The notes: generated from the sequence alone by a model not told the origin. DNA of 64,000 bases from Roseiarcus sp963772555 (GCA_963772555.1 CAVYXQ010000026.1:1-64000); one strand, 5' to 3'. Shown: positions 1-8,121, numbered from the stretch's first letter. A program made the numbers and translations.

Positions 1-825
1 GGAAGGTGTAGACGGCCTTGCGCTCGACCTCGAAGGCTTCGGTTCCCGACCTCCGCTTGGTCTGAGCGCTAACGTTGTCGTCGCTCTTCAGCGCGTCTTC
101 GCTCTCGCCCGGCAATTGCCTCGAATTCCCAGCGAACTGGTCGCCGACAGCCGGCAATTGGACCGATGGACGGCGCGGATCGCAGTTGAAGGTGATCTCC
201 TTGACCCTGTGGCCCCTGACGATCGCATCGATCACCAGCCAGCGCTCGGCGTAGGTCGAGCCCACGAGTTTGAGCCCCAGCCGCTCGCGGATGCCGCTCG
301 CCCCGCCGTCGCAGGCGACGACGTAATCGGCGCTGAGCGTGCGTTCGCCCCCCGGCGCGGCGATCTTCAAGACGACGCCGGTCCCGTCCTGGGTCAGATC
401 GGCGACGGCGTGCTCGAAGGCCACGCGAACGTTGTCGAACCGGGAAAGTCCCTTCAACAGCGCGCTCTCGAAATCCGGCTGATAGAAGGTGCCGAGCGAC
501 GAATGACCGTAGAGACTGCGCGGGAAGTCGGGCGGGTCAGGGTCACGTTGCGCGCGTTGACGTGGCGCACGTGCGGGTCCTGCACGAGGCCGGGCGCAAT
601 CTCGCCGAAGAGCCCGACCTGGGCGAAGAGGCGCAGCGTCTCGGCGTCGTAGGCGATGGCGCGGGGCAGGCCGAGCAGGCCCCGGTTGCGTTCGAGCACC
701 GCGACCCGCACGCCGGCGAGGCCAAGCAGGTTCGCCGTCATCAGGCCGATCGGGCCCGCGCCGACCACCGCGACCTCGACCCGATGCGGCAGGCCGCCAC
801 TCCTATCATTGAAATCTTTCAGCAT
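1..825 (-). pseudogene. FAD-dependent aromatic monooxygenase (PheA/MhpA type), frameshifted and cut by window edge
   Basis: The N-terminus (from ATG at 825) carries a dinucleotide-binding motif, VAVVGAGPIGLMTANLLG, typical of FAD_binding_3 flavoprotein hydroxylases acting on phenolic or hydroxyphenylpropionate substrates. The frame breaks near 540; in the next frame homologous sequence resumes (PDFPRSLYGHSSLGTFYQ) and continues to the family motif ADYVVACDGGASGIRERLG. A further pair of compensating shifts seems to lie near 110-135, where an expected RWEFE motif is only readable in another frame. The gene runs off the left edge. It is divergent from the FAH-family hydrolase at 995, and the space between them holds a TetR-operator-like site, suggesting one inducible ring-degradation unit. 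Real pseudogenisation and sequencing error cannot be told apart here. Confidence 0.7.
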
Positions 826-879
826 TCTCGCTTCCTCCCGAACTTTCGGGCTACCCCCCGAAATATCATTTGCACTTCT

Positions 880-905
880 AAGTCAAATCGACTAAATAGT
901 CAATA
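880..905. promoter_or_regulatory. Operator-like motif in the divergent monooxygenase/hydrolase promoter
   Basis: The core GACTAAATAGTC (890-901) is an inverted repeat with arms GACTA/TAGTC. It is preceded by AAGTCAAA. The same arrangement, AAGTCAAA then two bases then GACYAAATRGTC, recurs at 2734-2759 upstream of the TetR gene. Recurrence at the two promoters suggests this is the binding site of that TetR protein (inference). Confidence 0.6.
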
Positions 906-994
906 CGAAAAGTGCAAGACGAGGTTTCAGGCAGGGCGAGCGGCCAAAATCGACAGGATATCAGCGGCCGGTCATCACCAAGGGAGTGAAACGA

Positions 995-1945
995 ATGGCG
1001 ACGAAACTCATACGCTACGAAGTCGGCGGCACGCCGCATTGGGGCGTCGTGTCGGGCTCAGGCATAGCGCCGCTCGACGGCGCCTATCCGACGACGGCGG
1101 CCTTGATCGAGGGCGGCGAAGCCGACTGGCGAGCGGCGGCCAGGAAGACGCCGAGCCTGTCGCTGGAATCGGTCAACGTCCTCTCGCCGGTGACGACGCC
1201 CTGCCGCGTCTACTGCCAGGGCGCGAACTACCGCCAGCACATGATCGAATCCGGCATGGATCCGGACGCCAAGCGGTTCAACATGTTCTTCACCAAGTCC
1301 GACGCCTCGGTCAGTTCCGCGCGCGGCGCGGTCGAGCGGCCGAAGCACGTCGCGCTGCTCGACTACGAAATCGAGCTGGCGCTGATCTTCCGCCGGTCTA
1401 TCCCCGCCTCGGCGACGATCACGACAGATAATCTCAAGGACTACGTGTTCGCCATCGCCGTCGCCAACGACCTCAGCGCGCGGGACGTGCAGCTGCCGCA
1501 AATGCAGTTCTTCAAGGGCAAGAGCTATCCGGGCTTCTGCCCGATCGGTCCCTGGCTGACGGCGCTTGAGCCCGACGAATTCGCCGATCTCGATCGGCTC
1601 GACCTTCAGCTCGCGGTCAACGGGACCGTGCGCCAGAAGGACACGACGGGGAATCTCGTCTTCAAGCCGGCCGAGACGATCTCGGAGCTCTCAACCTTCG
1701 GCAATGTCGCGGCGGGCGACGTGCTCCTGACCGGAACGCCGAGCGGATGCGCGCTCCGCGTGCCGCCGGCGCCGATCCGCAAGCTGGCGCAGCTGCTGCC
1801 GGAGCGGGCCTTCTGGAAACTGTTTCTCAACGGCCAGCGCCGCCGGCCGCAGTATCTTCAGCCGGGAGACAGAATCAGCGCCCGCATTCGCAGCGCCGAC
1901 GGCCGGGTGGACCTCGGCGAGCAGCTGACCCAGGTTCTGGGGTAG
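995..1945 (+). CDS. Fumarylacetoacetate hydrolase family protein
   Basis: A 316-residue member of the FAH/MhpD/HpaG fold, metal-dependent enzymes that hydrolyse C-C bonds, hydrate or decarboxylate ring-cleavage products in the cytoplasm. The metal-ligand region LDYEIELALIF is near residues 122-132 and NDLSARD near 158-164, followed by GKSYPGFCPIGPWL and TGTPSG, all in family order. ATG at 995 is preferred over the in-frame GTG at 986 because AGGGAG at 981-986 sits at good ribosome-binding distance from it. It is divergent from the broken flavin monooxygenase and shares its operator region, which fits a role late in aromatic catabolism. Exact substrate unknown. Confidence 0.88.
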   Translation: MATKLIRYEVGGTPHWGVVSGSGIAPLDGAYPTTAALIEGGEADWRAAARKTPSLSLESVNVLSPVTTPCRVYCQGANYRQHMIESGMDPDAKRFNMFFTKSDASVSSARGAVERPKHVALLDYEIELALIFRRSIPASATITTDNLKDYVFAIAVANDLSARDVQLPQMQFFKGKSYPGFCPIGPWLTALEPDEFADLDRLDLQLAVNGTVRQKDTTGNLVFKPAETISELSTFGNVAAGDVLLTGTPSGCALRVPPAPIRKLAQLLPERAFWKLFLNGQRRRPQYLQPGDRISARIRSADGRVDLGEQLTQVLG

Positions 1946-2034
1946 TGCGCATTCCGCGCCTCGTCGTTGGGACCCCAAGCGTCGCGACAGGAAAGCAATC
2001 CATGCGCACTCGGCAATGACGGCTCGAGCCGCCT

Positions 2035-2697
2035 TCAGCCGGCTCTGGCCAGGCGGGGCGCGGCCCGCGAGATGCGGGCGGCCTGCGCGAGCGCCGCGGC
2101 CGCCTGCGGCTTGCCAACGCCGATCGCCCGGAGGACGGAACGGATCGCCGGCTCCCGATCGCCCGCCGAAAGCCGGCCTTCGCCGATCGCCGCCAGAACC
2201 TGGAGAACGACGCCGATCGCCGCCTCGAGGCCGAGCGCCAGCGAAAGCTCGGCCTGGGGCGCCGCTTCCAGAACCCGCTCGAGGTCCTCGGAAAGCCTGC
2301 GCCGCGCCGTCTGGCCGACGGCCGGATGGGATCGCGCCATGCGCGCCACCAGCGAGGCCCAGTTCGGGTCGATGAGCGCTCTTTCCAGGAAGGCGTTGCA
2401 GCCGAAGGCGATCCGGACGAGCGGGTCGGCGATCGACAGCCGTTGCGGCTGCAGCATCTCGTCGAAGGTCTTGATCAATTCGTCGGCGACGGCGGCGGCC
2501 AGCGCCTGCATGTCAGTGAAATGGACGTAAAAGGTTCCCTTCGCCACCCCCGCCTCGTTGACGAGGTGGTCGACAGTGACCGTGTCCCACGGCTGCCGGG
2601 CGAAGAGCGCGCTCGCCGCGTCGAGGATTTGCGCCCGGGTCCTGGCGCGCTTCTCAGCGCCGATCTCGGCCCGCCGCTCGAGGTTGATCTTCGCCAT
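2035..2697 (-). CDS. TetR family transcriptional regulator
   Basis: A 220-residue protein with an N-terminal TetR helix-turn-helix at about residues 20-65 (RAQILDAASALFARQ, then VDHLVNEAGVAKGTFYVHF), followed by an all-helical ligand-binding region that is alanine-rich near the C-terminus. Members repress neighbouring genes until a small ligand binds. Inverted repeats lie just upstream at 2720-2738 and 2742-2757, and the second matches a site between the monooxygenase and hydrolase genes. It therefore probably represses itself and that divergent catabolic pair (inference). Confidence 0.9.
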   Translation of the reverse strand: MAKINLERRAEIGAEKRARTRAQILDAASALFARQPWDTVTVDHLVNEAGVAKGTFYVHFTDMQALAAAVADELIKTFDEMLQPQRLSIADPLVRIAFGCNAFLERALIDPNWASLVARMARSHPAVGQTARRRLSEDLERVLEAAPQAELSLALGLEAAIGVVLQVLAAIGEGRLSAGDREPAIRSVLRAIGVGKPQAAAALAQAARISRAAPRLARAG

Positions 2698-2719
2698 GCC
2701 TGCTCCCGCTCGTCCGGGC

Positions 2720-2759
2720 GACTTTAGCCTATAAAGTCAAAATGACCAAATGGTCATGG
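2720..2759. promoter_or_regulatory. Putative TetR autoregulatory operators
   Basis: Two inverted repeats lie directly upstream of the TetR start: GACTTTA (2720-2726) with TAAAGTC (2732-2738), and ATGACC-AAAT-GGTCAT (2742-2757). The second, with the AAGTCAAA that precedes it, matches 880-905. Confidence 0.6.
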
Positions 2760-2844
2760 AGACCTCCATCCGTGAACGCCAACATAACCATCGACCAGAT
2801 CGCGAATTGGCGGCGATGCGAGAAGTGGCAAGCTGTGCGCCGTG

Positions 2845-2884
2845 GGCCCCCCTCTCCCGTCGGGAGAGGGGCAGGGGTGAGGGG
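2845..2884 (+). repeat. REP-like palindrome (CCCCTCTCCC type)
   Basis: A perfect 10-bp stem CCCCTCTCCC/GGGAGAGGGG (2849-2858, 2862-2871) is followed by a GGGGTGAGGGG tail. An inverted copy lies at 3282-3320, on the other side of the DUF559 gene. Confidence 0.85.
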
Positions 2885-2893
2885 ATCAGCGTA

Positions 2894-3259
2894 TCAGACA
2901 AAGGGCAACCTCAATTCCTTCCGAATCCGCGCAAGAACCAGATCGAGATCGTCGCAGACTTCAGCGTCGGTGAAGCGGACGACGCGCACGCGGAAATTTT
3001 CGATCACCTTGGTCCGGCCGTTGTCATAATCGACGAACCAGTCATGCTGCTTGCCGTCCCCCCGGATCGCAGTCCGGGGGTCGATGACGAGCTTGGCGCC
3101 GTGACAATAGAAGTCGGCGACGTAGCGATCGAACGGGACCTGACGCCGGAACTTCGCACCGTGAAAACTCGAACCGCGCAGGCGCTGCCAAAGGATGTCT
3201 TCGGCACGGGTCGGATGCTTGCGAAGGGCGCGCGCAAATTCGCGCCGCTCGGAAGCCAT
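2894..3259 (-). CDS. DUF559 domain protein (Vsr-like endonuclease fold)
   Basis: A 121-residue protein matching the DUF559 family, predicted restriction-endonuclease-fold nucleases related to very-short-patch repair enzymes. Recognisable parts are RALRKHPTRAEDILWQRLRG, then FHGAKFRRQVPFDRYVADFYC, then the putative active-site block LVID...DGKQH, then RVRVVRFTDAEV. In the family the active-site block is continuous (LVIE-x-DGxQH); here about seven extra residues (PRTAIRG), encoded by a 22-bp palindrome, interrupt it and may inactivate the enzyme. Longer in-frame upstream starts exist, but MASERREF at 3259 gives the usual family length. REP elements in opposite orientations flank the gene. Confidence 0.8.
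   Translation of the reverse strand: MASERREFARALRKHPTRAEDILWQRLRGSSFHGAKFRRQVPFDRYVADFYCHGAKLVIDPRTAIRGDGKQHDWFVDYDNGRTKVIENFRVRVVRFTDAEVCDDLDLVLARIRKELRLPFV
3059..3080. repeat. Short GC-rich palindrome inside the DUF559 gene
   Basis: A perfect 8-bp stem CCCCCGGA/TCCGGGGG with loop TCGCAG. It maps exactly to the extra residues that split the LVIE-x-DGxQH block, so it looks like a small in-frame insertion. Confidence 0.7.
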
Positions 3260-3263
3260 TGAC

Positions 3264-3722
3264 TTATCCTTCTCCGCCCGGTCCCCTCTCCCCTGCCCCT
3301 CTCCCTTTGGGAGAGGGGTTCGCCAGCGCCCCGGCCTCGCGCATTTCGGCGTAGAGGGCTGAAGGCGCATAGTCATAGCCGTTCGGCCAGGTCGGCACGC
3401 CGGCCTCAACGAACACCCGGCTGAAAAAAGCGTCCTTGAGCGGCGCGGCCATCGGTCCGGTCCGCGCCGCAAGTCCGCTCAAATCGGCGACGCCCTCGCT
3501 GCCGTCGCTGAATTGCACCCAGAGGCGAAACGCCTCCATCGGCTTGACTTTCACGACGTCCACCATCGGATATTCAGTCGTCATCGGGTCCCGCAATCCT
3601 TTCGACGGCTCATCGGCGCGGGCGCGCGCCCAATCCTCCTCCAGTTGCTCCGATGCGCCCAGAGCCCATTCCGTCACCAGGCGCAAGGCGCAGCGATCCC
3701 GCGATAACTCGTCCGTCGGCAT
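3264..3722 (-). CDS. DUF2442 domain protein with N-terminal extension
   Basis: The core beginning at MTTEYPMVDVVKVKP (codon at 3584) matches DUF2442: FRLWVQFSDGSEGVADL, then a C-terminal WPNGYDYAPSALYAEM. DUF2442 proteins are small, of unknown function, and often paired with DUF4160 proteins in toxin-antitoxin-like arrangements; no DUF4160 partner is recognisable here. About 46 helical residues precede the core in the same frame from a possible start at 3722, so this may be a fusion, or the true start may be 3584. The last 15 or so residues (NPSPKGRGAGERG...) are encoded by the REP element, so the natural C-terminus was probably overwritten. Confidence 0.6.
   Translation of the reverse strand: MPTDELSRDRCALRLVTEWALGASEQLEEDWARARADEPSKGLRDPMTTEYPMVDVVKVKPMEAFRLWVQFSDGSEGVADLSGLAARTGPMAAPLKDAFFSRVFVEAGVPTWPNGYDYAPSALYAEMREAGALANPSPKGRGAGERGPGGEG
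3282..3320 (-). repeat. REP-like palindrome, inverted copy
   Basis: Stem CCCCTCTCCC (3296-3305) and GGGAGAGGGG (3309-3318), same family as 2845-2884 but opposite orientation. It overlaps the 3' end of the DUF2442 frame. Confidence 0.85.
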
Positions 3723-3794
3723 CACACGGCCCCAGAGAAGGCGGCGCGGAGGAGGGCGGAATCGAGGACGGCGAGTTCTTGCGTTGCCCCACAC

Positions 3795-5357
3795 TCACTG
3801 CGCCCTCGCCCCCGCACCTCCACGGATCAGGTCCGCCGCCCGTTCGGCGATCATGATCGTGGGCGCGTTGGTGTTGCCGCGCACCACGCTCGGCATCACC
3901 GAGGCGTCGACCACGCGCAAGCCGTCGAACCCGTGCACCTTGAGGTCGCTGTCGACCACCGGCCCGATCGCGCAGGTGCTGGTCGGGTGATAGAGGGTCT
4001 GGGTTTCCTTCTGGATATGCTCCCAGACATCGGCTTCGGCCGCCGATTTCGGCACGAGGTGGAGCGCCTTGATGTGGGCGCGCATCGCCGGCTCTGCGGC
4101 GATCTCGAGGCCGATGCGGATGCCCTCGATCATGCTCTGGCGATCCTCGGGCGCAGCGAAGTAATTGTGCGCGATGCGGGGCTTCGAGAACGGGTTGGCG
4201 TTTCTGAGCGAGAGCTTGCCGCGGCTCATCGGCTTCACGACGCCGGGGCCGTAGCCGAAGGCATGGGCGAACGGGATGCCCATGCCCTCCTCATAGAACA
4301 TCACCGGGGCGGCGTGGAACTGCACGTCGGGCGCTTCAAGTCCGTCGCGGGTGCGGAAGAAGCCGCCCGCCTCGCCGATGTTCGAGGTCAGCGGCCCGCG
4401 GCCTTCGCTTTGCAGCAGGCCGACATTCTCGGGCGTCAGCGCGGTCATCAGGCTTTCGGTGTCGGTGAACCAGGACATCAGCGTCATCGGATGGTCCTGC
4501 AGCCCGATCCCGACGGGCAGGTCCTGGCGGACCGGGATCTGCAGCATCGCCAGATCCGCCGCCGGCCCGATTCCCGACAGGAGCAGCAGCTGCGGGGAAT
4601 TGTAGGCGCCGGCGGCGAGGATCACTTCCCTGTCGGCGAGGACCTCCTCGAGGCGGCCGTCGACGGCGATCTCGACGCCGGTCGCCCGCTTGCCGTCGAA
4701 CAGGATTCGCGTCGTCTGCGCCTTGGCGACCAGCCTGAGATTAGGCCTGGCCATGGCGGGATGCAGATAGGCCGCCGCGGCGCTGCAGCGCATGCCGTTG
4801 CGCTGGGTGTACTGATAGAGCCCGACACCGTCCTGGACGGCGCCGTTGAAATCCGGGTTCTTCTTGTAGCCGGCATGGACCGCCGCCTCGACGAAGGCGT
4901 CCATCAGAGGATTGCGCGAGTGGCCCTCGCAGACCGAGAGCGGCCCGAGCCGCCCGTGAAACTGGTCCTCGCCGCGCTCGTTCGCCTCCGCCTTGATGAA
5001 ATAGGGCAGAACCTCGTTGTAGCTCCAGCCCTTGGCGCCGTTGGCCGCCCAGCCGTCGTAATCGGCGCGATGGCCGCGGATGTAGATCATCGCGTTGATC
5101 GAGCTCGAGCCGCCGAGCACCTTGCCGCGCGGCAGGTAGACGCGCCTGCCGCCGAGCGCCGGCTCCGGCTCGGTCATATAGTCCCAGTCGACGTGCGATT
5201 TGTAGAGTTGCGGGAAGGCGACGGGGATATGGATTTCCTGGGCGCTGTCGGGGCCGCCGGCCTCGATCAGGGTGACTTGCGCCGCGGGATCTTCGCTGAG
5301 GCGGGCGGCCAGCACGCAGCCGGCCGAGCCGGCGCCGACGATGACATAGTCGGTCAT
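3795..5357 (-). CDS. GMC family oxidoreductase (choline/alcohol dehydrogenase-like)
   Basis: A 520-residue flavoprotein of the glucose-methanol-choline family, oxidising an alcohol to an aldehyde with FAD. The N-terminal FAD motif is YVIVGAGSAGCVLAARL; signature 1 reads PRGKVLGGSSSINAMIYIRG at about residues 77-96; the C-terminal active-site part contains YHPTSTCAIGPV and NTNAPTIMIAERAADLI. Length is normal for BetA/AlkJ-type members. GGAGGAGACG upstream supports the start at 5357. It stands alone between the DUF2442 gene and a long non-coding gap. A second, diverged paralogue is at 46990, so the two probably have different substrates. Confidence 0.92.
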   Translation of the reverse strand: MTDYVIVGAGSAGCVLAARLSEDPAAQVTLIEAGGPDSAQEIHIPVAFPQLYKSHVDWDYMTEPEPALGGRRVYLPRGKVLGGSSSINAMIYIRGHRADYDGWAANGAKGWSYNEVLPYFIKAEANERGEDQFHGRLGPLSVCEGHSRNPLMDAFVEAAVHAGYKKNPDFNGAVQDGVGLYQYTQRNGMRCSAAAAYLHPAMARPNLRLVAKAQTTRILFDGKRATGVEIAVDGRLEEVLADREVILAAGAYNSPQLLLLSGIGPAADLAMLQIPVRQDLPVGIGLQDHPMTLMSWFTDTESLMTALTPENVGLLQSEGRGPLTSNIGEAGGFFRTRDGLEAPDVQFHAAPVMFYEEGMGIPFAHAFGYGPGVVKPMSRGKLSLRNANPFSKPRIAHNYFAAPEDRQSMIEGIRIGLEIAAEPAMRAHIKALHLVPKSAAEADVWEHIQKETQTLYHPTSTCAIGPVVDSDLKVHGFDGLRVVDASVMPSVVRGNTNAPTIMIAERAADLIRGGAGARAQ

Positions 5358-5881
5358 GAAACGTCTCCTCCCATGGATGTCGCCGCGTTTGGCGCGACGT
5401 TCTCGATTTTCCGCGTGAGCGTAAGGCGCAAAGCTCGGGCGGACAAGCGGCGATGGGGCTCGGCCCTCTCATGCCGGCCGAACCCGAGGTCAGGGCTGGT
5501 GACCCGCTTTTCCCACCCTCCTCAGTTCGCGAGCGACCCTCTCGAGGATATAGATATTCTTGACGATCGCGCGCTCTGCGCCGGACCCCCGAAGCCGGTT
5601 TTCCGCGTCGCGCCCGTTTCCCTGTTAAGCGGTCGAACAGGGAATTCGAATTCCCTGTTCTCTCTTTACCTTCCGTTCGAACAACGCCGCTCACGGCCAT
5701 GAAATCCTGTGGACTGGTGCAATCGCCGACCGGCGGCGGGAGCGATTTTTTCGGTCAGCAGGGATTATCAGCGAAAAGCAGGCGGACTGGCCTTGTTCCG
5801 CGCGAACGCGTCAGAACCGCCCGGCGGCCAGGGATCGGCAAGATTTCCTGATCCGGTCCTTCCTTCCGACCGAGCCCCTGC
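5358..5881. other. Intergenic region of about 520 bp
   Basis: No convincing gene. It holds the palindromic repeat at 5618-5660 described separately. The rest shows no recognisable coding or RNA signal. Confidence 0.6.
5618..5660. repeat. Perfect 26-bp palindrome with a third arm
   Basis: Bases 5635-5660 form a perfect palindrome whose half-site is GAACAGGGAATTC. A further TTCCCTGTT copy lies at 5618-5626, giving three arms that can form alternative hairpins. Confidence 0.85.
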
Positions 5882-6487
5882 TCAGACGACGTGGAACCGC
5901 TGCCGCTGCGGCGGCCGCCAGGACGGGTCGGGCGGAAAGGGCGCGGCGAGCAGGTCGGCGCAGCGTTCGGCGAGGCTCGTCAGCGCGGCTTCCGTCCGTC
6001 CGGCGGCAAGCGCGGGAACGGCGGCGTCGACCGCCGCTTGCCAGCGGTCCTGCGGGATGGCTTGAGCCGCCTCCTCGGCCGGCACGATGCGGATGTAATG
6101 CTCGGCGAGCGAAACATAGACGAGCACGCCGCATTGCGAACGATCGAGCCCGCGAAGCGTGAACTGCGCCAACGCGGCGCGATGGCCGGCCGAGCGCGCG
6201 GCGCGCTTGGGGATCAGCATCCGTCGCACCCACGGCAGCGAGCCGACGGCCGCAGCGACAATGGCGACCAGCAACTGGGCGATATAGATGCGCTGCGCCG
6301 AAAGGTCGGTGAAGACCAGGAGCGGCAGCGGCGTCGCCAGCGCCAGGATGCAGGCGCCGAGCAGGAATTCCGGCTCGCGCGAGACCGAGGCGCCGGCCAG
6401 CACGCAGGTCAGCGGCGCGCGGGTTTTTTCCTGCGCGGCGTCGAAGGCCGCTTCGATCCGCGCTCCCTCGGCCGGGTCGAGGACCAT
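5882..6487 (-). CDS. TPM-domain membrane protein
   Basis: A 201-residue protein with an N-terminal stretch like the start of TPM domains (EGARIEAAFDAAQEKTRAPLT), two membrane segments at about residues 43-85 (LLGACILALATPLPLLVF; LLVAIVAAAVGSL), then the rest of the domain (FTLRGLDRSQCGVLVYVSLAE, YIRIVPAEEAAQAI). Its ATG at 6487 overlaps the upstream gene's TGA by one base, so translation is probably coupled. In Rhizobiales a short TPM protein following a longer TPM protein and LemA is common; function is unknown, with envelope maintenance as the usual suggestion. Confidence 0.78.
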   Translation of the reverse strand: MVLDPAEGARIEAAFDAAQEKTRAPLTCVLAGASVSREPEFLLGACILALATPLPLLVFTDLSAQRIYIAQLLVAIVAAAVGSLPWVRRMLIPKRAARSAGHRAALAQFTLRGLDRSQCGVLVYVSLAEHYIRIVPAEEAAQAIPQDRWQAAVDAAVPALAAGRTEAALTSLAERCADLLAAPFPPDPSWRPPQRQRFHVV

Positions 6488-7275
6488 CACCAGCCCCCCG
6501 AGGCGCCGCCGCCGCCCGACGAGCCGCCGCCGCCGGAAAAGCCGCCCCCGCCGCCGAACCCGCCTCCGCCGCCGAATCCTCCGCCGCCGCCGAAGCCGCC
6601 GCCGCGCCCCATGCCCATCGGGATGAAGACGACATTGCCGCCGCCGCGCCGCGCGATCCGGCTGAAGACGAACATGATGAACAGGAAGACGAGGAACGGC
6701 GCGATCGTGTCGAGCAGCGTCGCGTCGTGCTCGGGGCGCATTTCGGTCGGTTTCGGCTTCCATTCGGCCGAGTCGGTCGTCAGCGCGGTGATGATGTCGT
6801 CGACGCCGCGGGTGACGCCGCCGTCGTAATCGCCCGCCTTGAACCGCGGCGCGATGGCGTTGGCGATGATCAGGCTCGAGACCGCGTCGGTCAGCGTGCC
6901 CTCGAGGCCGTAGCCGACCTCGATCCGCACGCGGCGTTCTTTCGGCGCGATCAGGAGGAGGGCGCCGTTGTTCGTCTTGGCCTCGCCGAGCTTCCAGGCG
7001 CGGAAGAGCTCGTTGGCATAGGGCTCGATTTCCTGGCCATCGAGCGAGGACACCGTCGCGACCACGAGCTGGATGCCGGACTTCTGCTCGAGATCGGCCA
7101 GCTTGCGCTCGAGGTCGGCGATCGTCACCGGCGAAAGGATGTGCGCCTGATCGACGACGCGGCCGGTGAGCTGAGGAAAGTTGGTCGCCGCGAGCGCGAC
7201 GCCGGCCCATAAGAACGCGAGACACAGGGCGAGGAGCGTGCGCGGCCCGAGGCGAAGCATCCGGGCGCTCTCCAT
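6487..7275 (-). CDS. TPM-domain (YgcG/Psb32-like) protein with glycine-rich tail
   Basis: A 262-residue exported protein. A signal peptide (RTLLALCLAFLWAGVALA) precedes a TPM domain at about residues 33-175 (GRVVDQAHILSP, GIQLVVATVSSLDGQEI, NNGALLLIAPKERRVRIEVG, YGLEGTLTDA). One transmembrane helix (TIAPFLVFLFIMFVFSRIA) is followed by a long low-complexity FGGGGG repeat tail. Domain order and tail match YgcG-type proteins, which sit in the inner membrane. It lies between LemA and the smaller TPM gene in one minus-strand unit. Confidence 0.88.
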   Translation of the reverse strand: MESARMLRLGPRTLLALCLAFLWAGVALAATNFPQLTGRVVDQAHILSPVTIADLERKLADLEQKSGIQLVVATVSSLDGQEIEPYANELFRAWKLGEAKTNNGALLLIAPKERRVRIEVGYGLEGTLTDAVSSLIIANAIAPRFKAGDYDGGVTRGVDDIITALTTDSAEWKPKPTEMRPEHDATLLDTIAPFLVFLFIMFVFSRIARRGGGNVVFIPMGMGRGGGFGGGGGFGGGGGFGGGGGFSGGGGSSGGGGASGGW

Positions 7276-7285
7276 TTTTACGCGG

Positions 7286-7900
7286 TCAGAACTTCACCTT
7301 CGGCGCGGCCTGCGCCTCGGCCTCCGCGGTGAACGGGACCAGCGGTTTCGTGCCGCTGAACGCCGTCTTGGCCCAGATCACGGTCGGGAAGGTCCTGAGC
7401 GAGGTATTGAAGTCCTGCGCGGCGGCGATGTAGTCCCTGCGGGCGACGGCGATGCGGTTCTCCGTGCCCTCGAGCTGCGACTGCAGGGCGAGGAAGTTCT
7501 GGTTCGACTTCAGATCCGGGTAGTTCTCGCTGACCGCGAGCAGACGGCCGAGCGCGCCGGAAAGGGCGTTCTGCGCATCCTGCAGCTGCTTGACCTTGGC
7601 CGGGTCGGTGAGGTCGTTGGCGTCGACATGGATCGAGGTCGCCTTGGCGCGGGCCTCGGTGACCGCGGTCAGGACGTCCTTTTCCTGCTTGGCGTAGCCT
7701 TGGACCGTGGCGACGAGGTTGGGCACGAGATCGGCGCGCCGCTGATACTGGTTCTGCACTTCCGCCCAGGCGGCCTTGGCGGCCTCCTCTTTCGTCGGAA
7801 TGACGTTGTAGCCGCAGCCGGAAAGCGGCAGGGCGACGAGGGCCAGAACGACGAACGCACGCAGTCGGGCAAGGAAGGTCACGGGAATCAGCCCCCTCAT
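7286..7900 (-). CDS. LemA family lipoprotein
   Basis: A 204-residue LemA protein: a short N-terminal hydrophobic segment ending in a lipobox-like LPLSGC, then the helical LemA core (AEVQNQYQRRADLVPNLVATV, NALSGALGRLLAVSENYPDL, SQLEGTENRIAVARRDYI, FNTSLRTFPTVIWA). The start at 7900 (MRGLIPVTF) gives a standard signal peptide; an in-frame ATG lies 11 codons earlier. It is the first gene of a LemA-TPM-TPM operon, an arrangement seen in many bacteria. Molecular function is unproven. Confidence 0.92.
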   Translation of the reverse strand: MRGLIPVTFLARLRAFVVLALVALPLSGCGYNVIPTKEEAAKAAWAEVQNQYQRRADLVPNLVATVQGYAKQEKDVLTAVTEARAKATSIHVDANDLTDPAKVKQLQDAQNALSGALGRLLAVSENYPDLKSNQNFLALQSQLEGTENRIAVARRDYIAAAQDFNTSLRTFPTVIWAKTAFSGTKPLVPFTAEAEAQAAPKVKF

Positions 7901-8121
7901 TAATCGCGCGTCCGCGCGATCGGTCCGGGACACAATACAGGCCGCGGCCCCGTTTCGCCAAGGCCCAGGCGGACCGATGCCGCCAGTCGCCGGAGGCGCG
8001 CTCGGCCATCCCCGGCGGGAGCCTGCTTGATCGGCGAGGCCGCTTTCACTAGAAACGCCGACGCCCGATCCCAGGACCAGAACAAGAACCGGCGTGGCGG
8101 GAACGCCCCAACAAGGAAGTC

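Noticed and set aside
3933..5702. 589-codon plus-strand open frame opposite the first GMC gene
   Set aside because: Antisense shadow of a strong family match.
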